64,000 nucleotides of DNA from JAJCZZ01 sp964569085 (lineage in GTDB: Bacteria; Gemmatimonadota; Gemmatimonadetes; Longimicrobiales; Gaopeijiaceae), in the NCBI GenBank assembly GCA_964569085.1, contig CAZMTA010000005.1, positions 62,001-126,000 on the forward strand, read 5' to 3'. The notes below the pieces were generated by a model. The model was given only the letters and a program-made list of their open reading frames with translations. It was not told where the DNA came from and ran no database searches. Below, piece after piece: positions 57,132 to 64,000 of this stretch. Made by a program: the position numbers and the translations under genes. Each line of letters opens with the position of its first letter. The stretch's first letter is position 1.

Positions 57132-57706
57132 GGCGTCCCTCCCGGGAGGAGGAGGGGGAGGAGCAGGTGGGCCGAGATCAGCCCGCCCAGGAAGAAGCCC
57201 ACCACCACCACCAGGCTGGAGCGCTGGAGGTTGGAGAGGCCCGAGATGGCGTGCCCCGAGGTGCACCCGTTGGCCCAGCGGGCCCCGAATCCCACAAGGA
57301 AGCCCCCGACCACCACCAGGACGAAGGTCCCGGGCGTGAGGAGGGCGCCCAGGGAGAAGACGTCGTCGGGCACCATGCCGGTGAAGTCGCGCACGCCCAG
57401 CGCGGCCAGGTCGGAGCGGGTGGCGTCCGCGATGCCGATGGGGGCGTCGGGGTCCGAGAGGACGCGACCGCCCAGGAAGCCTCCGGCGAGCATGCCGGTG
57501 GCCATGGCCAGGTGCCAGGCCCCCTGCTTCCACCAGTCGTAGCGGAAGTACTCGATGCCGGCGGGGAAGGTGGCGGCGCACAGGTGCTTCAGCGAGGAGG
57601 ACACCCCCCACTTCTTGCCGCCGTACCAGAAGACGAAGGGCACGACCAGGCCGATGAGGGGCCCGGCCACCCACCAGGGCCAGGGGTCACGGAGAAGCTG
57701 GAGCAT
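57128..57706 (-). CDS. YeeE/YedE-family sulfur transporter, first half
   Basis: A 192-residue membrane protein with about five helices. The GARWANGCTSGHAISGLS motif holds the conserved Cys that in TsuA binds thiosulfate. A soluble loop of about 50 residues (about 85-115) is inserted. Overlaps its partner by four bases (GTGA). The start ATG is preceded by CAGGCGG. Confidence 0.88.
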   Translation of the reverse strand: MLQLLRDPWPWWVAGPLIGLVVPFVFWYGGKKWGVSSSLKHLCAATFPAGIEYFRYDWWKQGAWHLAMATGMLAGGFLGGRVLSDPDAPIGIADATRSDLAALGVRDFTGMVPDDVFSLGALLTPGTFVLVVVGGFLVGFGARWANGCTSGHAISGLSNLQRSSLVVVVGFFLGGLISAHLLLPLLLPGGTP

Positions 57707-57775
57707 GGCGCCGCCTGAGGGAGGGAGTCGGCGCTCAGAACCCCCGGACCGGGGGGCGGTTCCGTCCCGGGGCCG

Positions 57776-60256
57776 CTACGCCTCGGCCCGGAGCGCCTCC
57801 ACCGGGTCCACCCGCGAGGCCCGCCACGCCGGGACCCAGCTCGCCAGGAGCGCGACGGCGGTCAGGGTGGCGGCCACGGTGCCGAAGGTGAGGGGGTCCA
57901 CGGGGTCGACGCCGTAGAGGAGCGACGCCATGAGGCGGGTGAGCCCCAGCGAGGCGGCCAGCCCCACCCCGACGCCCACGGCGGCCAGCGCCGCGGCCTG
58001 CTTCAGGACCATGCCCCGGACGTCGCTTCCCTCGGCGCCCATGGCCATGCGGACCCCGATCTCGCGGGTCCGGTGGGCCACCACGTAGGAGATCACGCCG
58101 TAGATGCCCACCACGCCCAGGAAGAGGGCCACCGCCGCCGCGATCCCCAGCATGATCAGGGTGAAGGAGGTCTGGGCCACGCTCTCGGCGGCCAGCTCCT
58201 CCAGCGTCCGGATCCGCGCCAGGGGAAGGTTCGGGTTCACGTCCCAGACCGTCTGCCGCGCCGCGTTCAGGAGGGCGCGGGGGTCGCCGCGCTCGACGCG
58301 CAGCACGTAGGCCATGGACCGCTGGGTGAAGACGCCTTCGCCCCCCCAGAACCCGTCGGCCACCTGGGGCCAGTAGACCACGGCCACCGGATCCCGGGCC
58401 ACGCCGTCGTCCCGGACCTCGCCGACCACGCCCACGACCTCGTACCACGGGCCCTGGGTTCCCTCTCCCACGGCCTGGCGCACCCGCTGTCCCACCGCCG
58501 ACCCCGCGTCCCCCCACTCGGCCTCGGCCAGGGTCCGGCTCACGACCACGACCTTGGCCCGGTCCTCCACCTCGGTCCAGGTGAGGTCGCGCCCGGCCAC
58601 CAGGGGGTTCCCCATGGTCCCGAAGTAGCCCGGCGCCACCCACTTGTAGCGCCGGATCGGCGGGATCTGGTCGCCCACCACCGGGTTCGCCTCGCTCTCC
58701 AGGGCGTCGTTGGAGTCCCATTCGTCCATGGTGACCGAGGAGGTGAGTGCCACGGAGGCGACGCCGGGCAGCGCCGCCAGGCGCCGCCGGATCTCCTGGT
58801 GGACCCGCGCGGCCTCCGCCGGCTCCTCGACCTCGGCCTCGGGGATCGTCACCCGGAAGGTCAGGACGCCCTCGGGATCCTCGAAGCCGGGCTCCACCGC
58901 GCGGAGCGCCTGGAAGGACCGCACCATGAGGCCCGAGCCCGCGAGGAGGACGAGCGCCAGCGCCATCTGGACCACCACCAGGCCGTTGCGCGCCCGGTGC
59001 CGCTCCCGCCCGGCGCTCCCTCCGCGCCCGCCCTCCTTGAGGGAGGCCACCAGATCGGAGGTGCCGAAGCGGAGGGCGGGGAAGGCGCCGAAGAGGACGC
59101 CCGCCGCCACCGAGAGGAGGAAGGTGTAGACGAGCACGACCGGGTCCACGGCGATCTCGCCCAGGCGGGGGACCGAGTCGGGGCCCAGGGCCTTGAGCAG
59201 CTCCAGGCCGCCCACGGCCAGCCCCAGGCCCAGGATCCCGCCGCCCACGCCCAGCGTCACGCTCTCGCCCAGGAGGTCCCAGGCGATGCGGGCCCGGCCG
59301 GCCCCCATGGCGGTGCGCACCGCGAGCTCCCGCTGGCGCCCTTCGGCGCGGACGAGGAAGAGGTTGGCCACGTTGGCGCAGGCGATGAGGAGGACGATGC
59401 CCACGGTTCCCAGGAGGACCCAGAGGACCGGGCCCACGTCTCCCACCACGTCCTCCTTCAGCGGACGCACCAGGGGTCCGAACCGGGCCTGCTCCAGCAT
59501 GCCGGCGGTGATGCCGCCCGGGTACTCCTCCACGGCGCGGGGCACCATCCGGCCCACCTCGAGGTTGGCCTGCTCCAGGGTGGCCCCGGGGGCCAGGCGG
59601 GCCACGCCCTGGTAGCTGAAGTTGCCCACGAAGACCTCGGCGGGATCGAAGCGGAGCGTGAGCCAGAGGTCGGCCTCCGAGCCCATGAAGTCCAGCTCGG
59701 CCGGGAGGACCCCGATGATCTCGCTCGTGACGCCGTTGATCTCCAGGGTGCGCCCGATCACGTCCCGCTCCCCGCCGAAGCGGCGCTCCCAGTAGCCGTG
59801 GGAGAGGAGGGCCGTGCGGCCGGCGTCGGGCGCGTCGTCCTCGGGGGTGAAGGCCCGGCCCAGGGCGGGCCGCACCCCCAGGAGGTCGAGCGTCTGCCAG
59901 GTGACCCACATGGCCGGGACCCGCTCGGGCTCGGCCAGCCCGGTCACGGTGACGGAGCCGCCGTCCCACATCCCGATGGACTCGAAGCTCCGGGCGTGCT
60001 CGGCGTAGTAGAAGTGGAGCGCCGGGGACTGGTTGATCTCCGGGAAGCCCAGCCCCGGGGCGGTGTGCCACACCCCCACCAGCTCCTCGGGATCCTCGAA
60101 GGGAAGGGGCTCCAGCAGCACGGCGTGCACCACCGAGAAGATGGCCACGTTGCTCCCGATCCCCACGGCCAGCGTCAGGAGCGCCACGGCGGTGAAGGCG
60201 GGGGCGCGGAGGAGCTTGCGGACGGTGATGCGGAAGGTGGCCAGGGCGCGGTCCAT
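57776..60256 (-). CDS. MacB-like ABC permease of the duplicated-orphan (ADOP) type
   Basis: An 826-residue permease made of two FtsX/MacB cores. Each has an N-terminal helix, a periplasmic MacB-type domain and three helices; the second begins near residue 420 (GLVVVQMALALVLLAGSG). NVANLFLVRAEGRQRELAVR and HRTREIGVRMAMGAEG are the repeated core motifs, and the tail reads DPVEALRAEA. This layout is the acidobacterial duplicated orphan permease, usually without a linked ATPase; none lies beside it here either. The substrate is unknown. It starts at ATG 60254-60256. Confidence 0.9.
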   Translation of the reverse strand: MDRALATFRITVRKLLRAPAFTAVALLTLAVGIGSNVAIFSVVHAVLLEPLPFEDPEELVGVWHTAPGLGFPEINQSPALHFYYAEHARSFESIGMWDGGSVTVTGLAEPERVPAMWVTWQTLDLLGVRPALGRAFTPEDDAPDAGRTALLSHGYWERRFGGERDVIGRTLEINGVTSEIIGVLPAELDFMGSEADLWLTLRFDPAEVFVGNFSYQGVARLAPGATLEQANLEVGRMVPRAVEEYPGGITAGMLEQARFGPLVRPLKEDVVGDVGPVLWVLLGTVGIVLLIACANVANLFLVRAEGRQRELAVRTAMGAGRARIAWDLLGESVTLGVGGGILGLGLAVGGLELLKALGPDSVPRLGEIAVDPVVLVYTFLLSVAAGVLFGAFPALRFGTSDLVASLKEGGRGGSAGRERHRARNGLVVVQMALALVLLAGSGLMVRSFQALRAVEPGFEDPEGVLTFRVTIPEAEVEEPAEAARVHQEIRRRLAALPGVASVALTSSVTMDEWDSNDALESEANPVVGDQIPPIRRYKWVAPGYFGTMGNPLVAGRDLTWTEVEDRAKVVVVSRTLAEAEWGDAGSAVGQRVRQAVGEGTQGPWYEVVGVVGEVRDDGVARDPVAVVYWPQVADGFWGGEGVFTQRSMAYVLRVERGDPRALLNAARQTVWDVNPNLPLARIRTLEELAAESVAQTSFTLIMLGIAAAVALFLGVVGIYGVISYVVAHRTREIGVRMAMGAEGSDVRGMVLKQAAALAAVGVGVGLAASLGLTRLMASLLYGVDPVDPLTFGTVAATLTAVALLASWVPAWRASRVDPVEALRAEA

Positions 60257-60288
60257 GGGCGTCGAGCTCGGTGGGGGGCCGTTCGGGG

Positions 60289-61782
60289 ATGGTCGGCCCT
60301 ACGGGGGGCCGCGGGGCCCGGTTTCGGCGCCCACGGCCCGTCGGGGTTGTGTCGTCGGCCCGGTCCGGCCCAGTCTTTCCGCCGTCCCCGCCGGCCCTCC
60401 GCGGCGGCCCTCCTCCCTTCCGCGCCGGAGCCCCCCTGCTCGCCCCGCTCCAGGATCCCGCCACCCTCTCCGTCCTCCCGCACCGCCTGCGCGCGGTGGT
60501 GGGCGTCGTGGCGATCCTCGGCGTGGCGTGGGCGCTCTCCACCCGGCGGGACGCGGTGCGCTGGCGGCCGGTCCTGTGGGGCCTGGGGCTCCAGCTCGCC
60601 TTCGGGCTCCTGGTCCTGCGGACGCCCCTGGGCGTGGCTTTCTTCGAGGCGGTCAACCACGGCGTCGAGGCGCTGCTGGGCTACGCGGAGGAGGGGGGGC
60701 GCTTCGTCTTCGGCAACCTGGTCCAGGACGACATCCCGGTGGGCACCGGCGAGCCGGGTCAGGGGGCGTTCGAGGCCACGGGCGGGCTGGTGGCGCGGAG
60801 CGGCGCCTTCTTCGCCTTCCAGATCCTGCCCAACATCATCTTCGTCTCCACCCTCATGACGATCCTCTACCACTGGGGGGTCATGCAGCGGGTGGTGCGG
60901 GGGGCGGCGTGGGTGCTCCAGCGCACGCTGCGGACCTCCGGGGCGGAGACGCTGGCCACCGCGTCCAACATCTTCGTGGGGCTCATGGAGTCCCCCCTGG
61001 TGGTGAAGCCCTTCCTGGAGCGGATGACCGCCTCCGAGCTCATGGCGGTGATGACGGCGGGGATGGCCACCATCAGCGGGGGCGTGCTGGCCGCCTACGC
61101 CGGGATGCTCCTCCCCTTCGAGCCGGGCGCCGCCGGCCACCTGGTGGCGGCCTCGGTCATGTCCGCCCCGGCGGCGCTGGTCCTGGCCAAGCTCATGGTG
61201 CCCGAGACCGGCGACCCCGTCACGCTCCACACCCTGGACGCCATGGAGGTGGAGCGGCCCGACGTGAACGTGATCGACGCCGCGGCCCGGGGCGCCTCGG
61301 AGGGGCTCCGGCTGGCGCTGGTGGTGGGGGCCATGCTCATCGCCTTCATCGGCCTGGTCTCGCTGGCCAACGGCGTGGTGGGGTGGGCCGGGGGGCTGGC
61401 CGGGGTGGAGGGGCTGACGCTGGAGCGCATCCTGGGGTGGATCCTGGCGCCCGTGGCGTGGCTCCTGGGCGTGCCCTGGGCCGACGCCGGGGTGGTGGGC
61501 CAGCTCGTGGGGCTGGAGGTGGTGCTCAACGAGTTCGTGGCCTTCGTCCGGCTCGAGACCCTCCTCTCGGGGGGCGTCGAGCTGGGGAGCCGGAGCGTGG
61601 TGATCGCCACGTACGCCCTCACCAGCTTCGCGAACTTCGGCTCGGTGGCCATGACCCTGGCCGGGATCGGGGCGCTGGCTCCCTCCCGGCGCCACGACCT
61701 GGCCCGTCTGGGGCTCCGGGCCATGCTCGCCGGGATCCTGGCCACCCTCCTCACCGCCGCCGTGGCGGGGATCCTGGTGTGA
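60289..61782 (+). CDS. Concentrative nucleoside transporter (NupC/CNT family)
   Basis: A CNT membrane protein. The family pattern starts near 60450 (VVAILGVAWALSTRRDAVRW). The family hallmarks follow: FFAFQILPNIIFVSTLMTIL, GLMESPLVVKPFLERMT, MTAGMATISGGVLAAYAG and ALTSFANFGSVAM. It imports nucleosides with H+ or Na+. The true start is uncertain: I give the ATG at 60289, but a GTG at 60349 is also possible and an Arg/Pro-rich N-terminus makes a downstream start likely. A PfkB kinase follows directly, as expected for nucleoside use. Confidence 0.85.
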   Translation: MVGPTGGRGARFRRPRPVGVVSSARSGPVFPPSPPALRGGPPPFRAGAPLLAPLQDPATLSVLPHRLRAVVGVVAILGVAWALSTRRDAVRWRPVLWGLGLQLAFGLLVLRTPLGVAFFEAVNHGVEALLGYAEEGGRFVFGNLVQDDIPVGTGEPGQGAFEATGGLVARSGAFFAFQILPNIIFVSTLMTILYHWGVMQRVVRGAAWVLQRTLRTSGAETLATASNIFVGLMESPLVVKPFLERMTASELMAVMTAGMATISGGVLAAYAGMLLPFEPGAAGHLVAASVMSAPAALVLAKLMVPETGDPVTLHTLDAMEVERPDVNVIDAAARGASEGLRLALVVGAMLIAFIGLVSLANGVVGWAGGLAGVEGLTLERILGWILAPVAWLLGVPWADAGVVGQLVGLEVVLNEFVAFVRLETLLSGGVELGSRSVVIATYALTSFANFGSVAMTLAGIGALAPSRRHDLARLGLRAMLAGILATLLTAAVAGILV

Positions 61783-61793
61783 GGCCCGGGCCG

Positions 61794-62702
61794 ATGGTCT
61801 GCGTGGGCACGGTGGCGCTGGACACGGTGGAGACGCCGTCGGGCCGGATGGCGGAGGCGCCGGGGGGGTCGGCGCTCTACTTCGCCGCCGCCGCCCGACG
61901 GTGGGGCCCGGTCCTCCCGGTCGGCGTGGCGGGGGACGACCTCCCGGAGGCCGCGCTGGCCCCGCTGGAGGCCCTCGGCGTCGACGTGTCGGGGATCCGC
62001 CGGCTCCCCGGCGCCACCTTCCGCTGGCACGTCCGCTACGACGAAGACGGGGGCCGGGAGACGCTCGCGGCCGAGCGCGGGGTCACGGTGCGCACCCCGC
62101 CGGAGCCGGGTCCGGAGCACCGGGATCCGGGCGCGCTCTTCCTGGGGAGCACGGACCCGGGGGTGCAGCGCGCCGTGCTCGACGCCGCCGGGGCGCCGGG
62201 GCTGGTGGCGCTGGACACCATGGCCCACTGGATCCGGGACCGGCGCGCCGAGCTCGAGGCCCTCCTTCCCCGGGTGGACCTCCTCCTGGTGGACGGGGGG
62301 GAGCTCCGCCTCCTGGGCGGGGAGGAGGACGAGGGGCGGGCCGCCGCCGCCGTCCTGGAGCGGGGGCTGCCCTGGCTCGTCGTGAAGCGGGGCGCCCGGG
62401 GGGCCGCGGCGTACGCCGGGACCGGGGCTCCGGAGTCGTCGTCGGGCGGCGCGGCGCCGGGCAGGCCCGCCCGACCCGTGGCGGAGGTCCCGGCCGCGCC
62501 CGTGGACCGGGTGGTCGACCCGACCGGGGCCGGCGACGCCTTCGCCGGCGGGCTGGTGGGCACGCTGACCGCGGCCGGGGGCCGGCGCGCCCTGGACGCC
62601 GAGGGGCTCCGCGGCGCGCTGCTCGCCGGGGCCAGCATGGGCGCCCTGGCCGTCTCGGACTTCTCCTTCCGCGGGCTGGTGGCCGGGGAGGCCGGAGCGT
62701 GA
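61794..62702 (+). CDS. PfkB-family carbohydrate or nucleoside kinase
   Basis: A 302-residue ribokinase-like protein: ALDTVETPSGRMAEAPGGSA near the start and the PfkB signature DPTGAGDAFAGGLVG near residue 245. A Pro/Ala/Ser-rich insert precedes the signature. Coming right after a nucleoside transporter, it may phosphorylate a nucleoside or ribose. The ATG at 61794 is used, but a GTG at 61779 overlapping the transporter stop (GTGA) fits the habit of this genome. The stop overlaps the next GTG. Confidence 0.87.
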   Translation: MVCVGTVALDTVETPSGRMAEAPGGSALYFAAAARRWGPVLPVGVAGDDLPEAALAPLEALGVDVSGIRRLPGATFRWHVRYDEDGGRETLAAERGVTVRTPPEPGPEHRDPGALFLGSTDPGVQRAVLDAAGAPGLVALDTMAHWIRDRRAELEALLPRVDLLLVDGGELRLLGGEEDEGRAAAAVLERGLPWLVVKRGARGAAAYAGTGAPESSSGGAAPGRPARPVAEVPAAPVDRVVDPTGAGDAFAGGLVGTLTAAGGRRALDAEGLRGALLAGASMGALAVSDFSFRGLVAGEAGA

Positions 62703-63829
62703 AGCGGCTCGCCGGGGTGGTGGCGGTGGGGCTGGTGCTGGGGCTCGCGGCCCACTGGCTCGTGCGGAACGTGGTCTTCGGGCCGTCCCTCCCCTCCGGC
62801 GCCGAGATGGGGGCCGGGGCGGCGGCGCTGGGCCCGGCGCTGGAGGACGTGGCCACGGGGCTCGAGGCCCCCTGGGAGCTCGCCTTCCTCCCGGACGGGG
62901 ACCTCCTGGTGACCGAGCGGCCCGGCCGTCTCGTGCGCCTCTCCCCGGAAGGCGCGCGGCGGTGGACCACCGAGGTGCCGGGGGTGCGGCCCCGGGGGGA
63001 GGGCGGCCTCCTGGGCCTCGCCCTGGACCCCGCCTACGACGAGGGCGGGCGCATCTGGCTCTACCTCACCGCCGAGTCCGAGAACCGGGTGGAGCGGTGG
63101 CGGCTGGACGCCGACGGCACCCTGTCGGAGCGGACCGTGGTGGTGGACGGGATCCCGGCGGCGAGCTTCCACGACGGCGGGCGGATCGCCTTCGGGCCCG
63201 ACGGCATGCTCTGGATCACCACCGGCGACGCCGGCGCCCCGGGGGACGCCCGGGACCCGGGCTCGCTGGCGGGGAAGATCCTCCGGGTGCGCCCCGACGG
63301 CGAACCGGCGCCGGGGAATCCGTCGGGGACCGCGGTCTGGAGCCTCGGGCACCGGAACCCCCAGGGCCTCGCGTGGGACGCGGACGGAAGCCTCTGGGCC
63401 ACGGAGCACGGCCCCTCGGGGCTGGGCAGCGGGTTCGACGAGGTGAACCGCATCCGCGCCGGCGCCGACTACGGCTGGCCCGAGGGGCGCGGCGACGACG
63501 CCCCTCCGGGCACGGTGCCCCCGGCGGCCCACTCCGGGGCCGACGACACCTGGGCGCCCTCCGGTGCGGTCGTGGCCGGCGGGAGCCTCTGGTTCGGGGG
63601 GCTCCGGGGCCAGGCCCTCTACGAGCTCCCCCTGGAGGCCGGCGGGCCGGGAACGCTCCGGGTCCACCTCTTCGGGGACCTGGGCCGCGTCCGGCAGGTG
63701 CGCCGCGGACCCGACGGGGCGCTCTGGATCCTCACGTCCAACCGGGACGGGCGGGGCCGGGCGCGGGACGGCGACGACCGGGTGGTGCGGGTCCGGCCGG
63801 AGGCGCTCCGGGGCGGGGCGGGGGGCTGA
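62699..63829 (+). CDS. PQQ-dependent soluble aldose sugar dehydrogenase (GSDH family)
   Basis: A 376-residue secreted or anchored six-bladed propeller. One N-terminal hydrophobic helix (VVAVGLVLGLAAHWLV) serves as anchor or signal. The domain has LEAPWELAFLPDGDLLVTER, GEGGLLGLALDP, the catalytic-region FHDGGRIAFGPDG, GHRNPQGLAW and TEHGPSGLG, all typical of the aldose sugar dehydrogenase group. It oxidises sugars with PQQ. The start overlaps the kinase stop. Confidence 0.9.
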   Translation: MKRLAGVVAVGLVLGLAAHWLVRNVVFGPSLPSGAEMGAGAAALGPALEDVATGLEAPWELAFLPDGDLLVTERPGRLVRLSPEGARRWTTEVPGVRPRGEGGLLGLALDPAYDEGGRIWLYLTAESENRVERWRLDADGTLSERTVVVDGIPAASFHDGGRIAFGPDGMLWITTGDAGAPGDARDPGSLAGKILRVRPDGEPAPGNPSGTAVWSLGHRNPQGLAWDADGSLWATEHGPSGLGSGFDEVNRIRAGADYGWPEGRGDDAPPGTVPPAAHSGADDTWAPSGAVVAGGSLWFGGLRGQALYELPLEAGGPGTLRVHLFGDLGRVRQVRRGPDGALWILTSNRDGRGRARDGDDRVVRVRPEALRGGAGG

Positions 63830-63935
63830 GCGGCCCTTGAGGCCGGGGGCGGCTCTGGAGAGCTTTCCCATCTCCCGACGCACCGGGGGCAGGCCCCCTG
63901 CGTCCTTCCCCCACGCCCCCTTCCCGGACCTCCCC

Positions 63936-64000
63936 GTGACCGACGAAGCCCCCCGCAAGAAGCGCCTCATCGTCGTGGGCGACCGCGTCCTGATCCAGCC
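63936..64000 (+). CDS. GroES-like co-chaperonin, 3' end missing
   Basis: Only 21 residues are visible from a GTG start: TDEAPRKKRLIVVGDRVLIQP. GDRVLIxP is the conserved N-terminal strand of Cpn10/GroES. The basic leader is longer than in E. coli GroES. It should cap GroEL during folding; whether a groEL follows is outside the window. Confidence 0.7.
   Translation, partial: MTDEAPRKKRLIVVGDRVLIQ

Noticed and set aside
1..64000. tRNA, rRNA or other housekeeping RNA genes
   Set aside because: I scanned the intergenic regions for T-loop motifs with CCA ends and for SRP-type loops, and found none that fold convincingly.

Overview
The window is very GC-rich (over 70% by eye), densely coded chromosomal DNA from what is most likely a member of the Gemmatimonadota, probably a metagenome-assembled genome because a 100-N scaffold gap interrupts one gene. 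The lineage call is an inference from gene content: secreted M28 and M14 peptidases, a Tricorn-type propeller fused to an amidohydrolase, an ABC-2 permease fused to an M1 peptidase, an orphan duplicated MacB-like permease, plug-domain proteins without a barrel, and frequent GTG starts. I see no rRNA, tRNA, transposase, integrase or phage gene.

Region by region. 1-5050: end of a fumarylacetoacetase-family gene, then a minus-strand ABC ATPase followed by a permease/M1-peptidase fusion. 5198-8363: a ribosome-hibernation factor fused to a cold-shock-like domain, then a Rieske protein coupled to a cytochrome b that carries a C-terminal two-heme cytochrome c tail. 8454-13066: small basic protein, amylosucrase, lipoprotein, M28 peptidase. 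13226-17920: two tandem paralogous secreted proteins with carboxypeptidase-regulatory folds and a TonB-type plug. 17963-19802: ammonium transporter and PII protein, with a 9-bp inverted repeat upstream. 20008-29767: c-type heme protein, GMC oxidoreductase plus lipid-kinase-like gene, a PA2779/PA2778-type pair whose peptidase is extended by a POTRA and an Omp85-like barrel, a DUF4399 lipoprotein, asparagine synthetase B preceded by a strong intrinsic terminator, and a helical-repeat protein. 29831-37737: M14 peptidase, propeller-amidohydrolase, FKBP lipoprotein, two small genes including a YhbY RNA-binding protein.

37835-50329 looks like an accessory cell-surface or glycoconjugate island: a regular hairpin array, a dispersed repeat pair around a DUF1499 lipoprotein gene, a sugar aminotransferase and epimerase, then HAD phosphatase, an HldE-like bifunctional enzyme with swapped domain order, a GT39-like transferase, a flippase-like protein (with the gap) and a methyltransferase, and facing them a tightly coupled GT2, ComA-ComB fusion and ATP-grasp trio. 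The ComA-ComB fusion should turn PEP and sulfite into 3-sulfolactate, so the island may make a sulfonate-bearing surface molecule or small metabolite; that link is my inference.

50560-64000: amidohydrolase, small membrane proteins, helical-repeat and lipoprotein pair, split YeeE/YedE sulfur transporter, orphan MacB-like permease, concentrative nucleoside transporter, PfkB kinase, PQQ-type sugar dehydrogenase and the start of a GroES-like gene. About a dozen adjacent gene pairs are joined by four-base start/stop overlaps (mostly GTGA), so translational coupling is a general habit of this genome.
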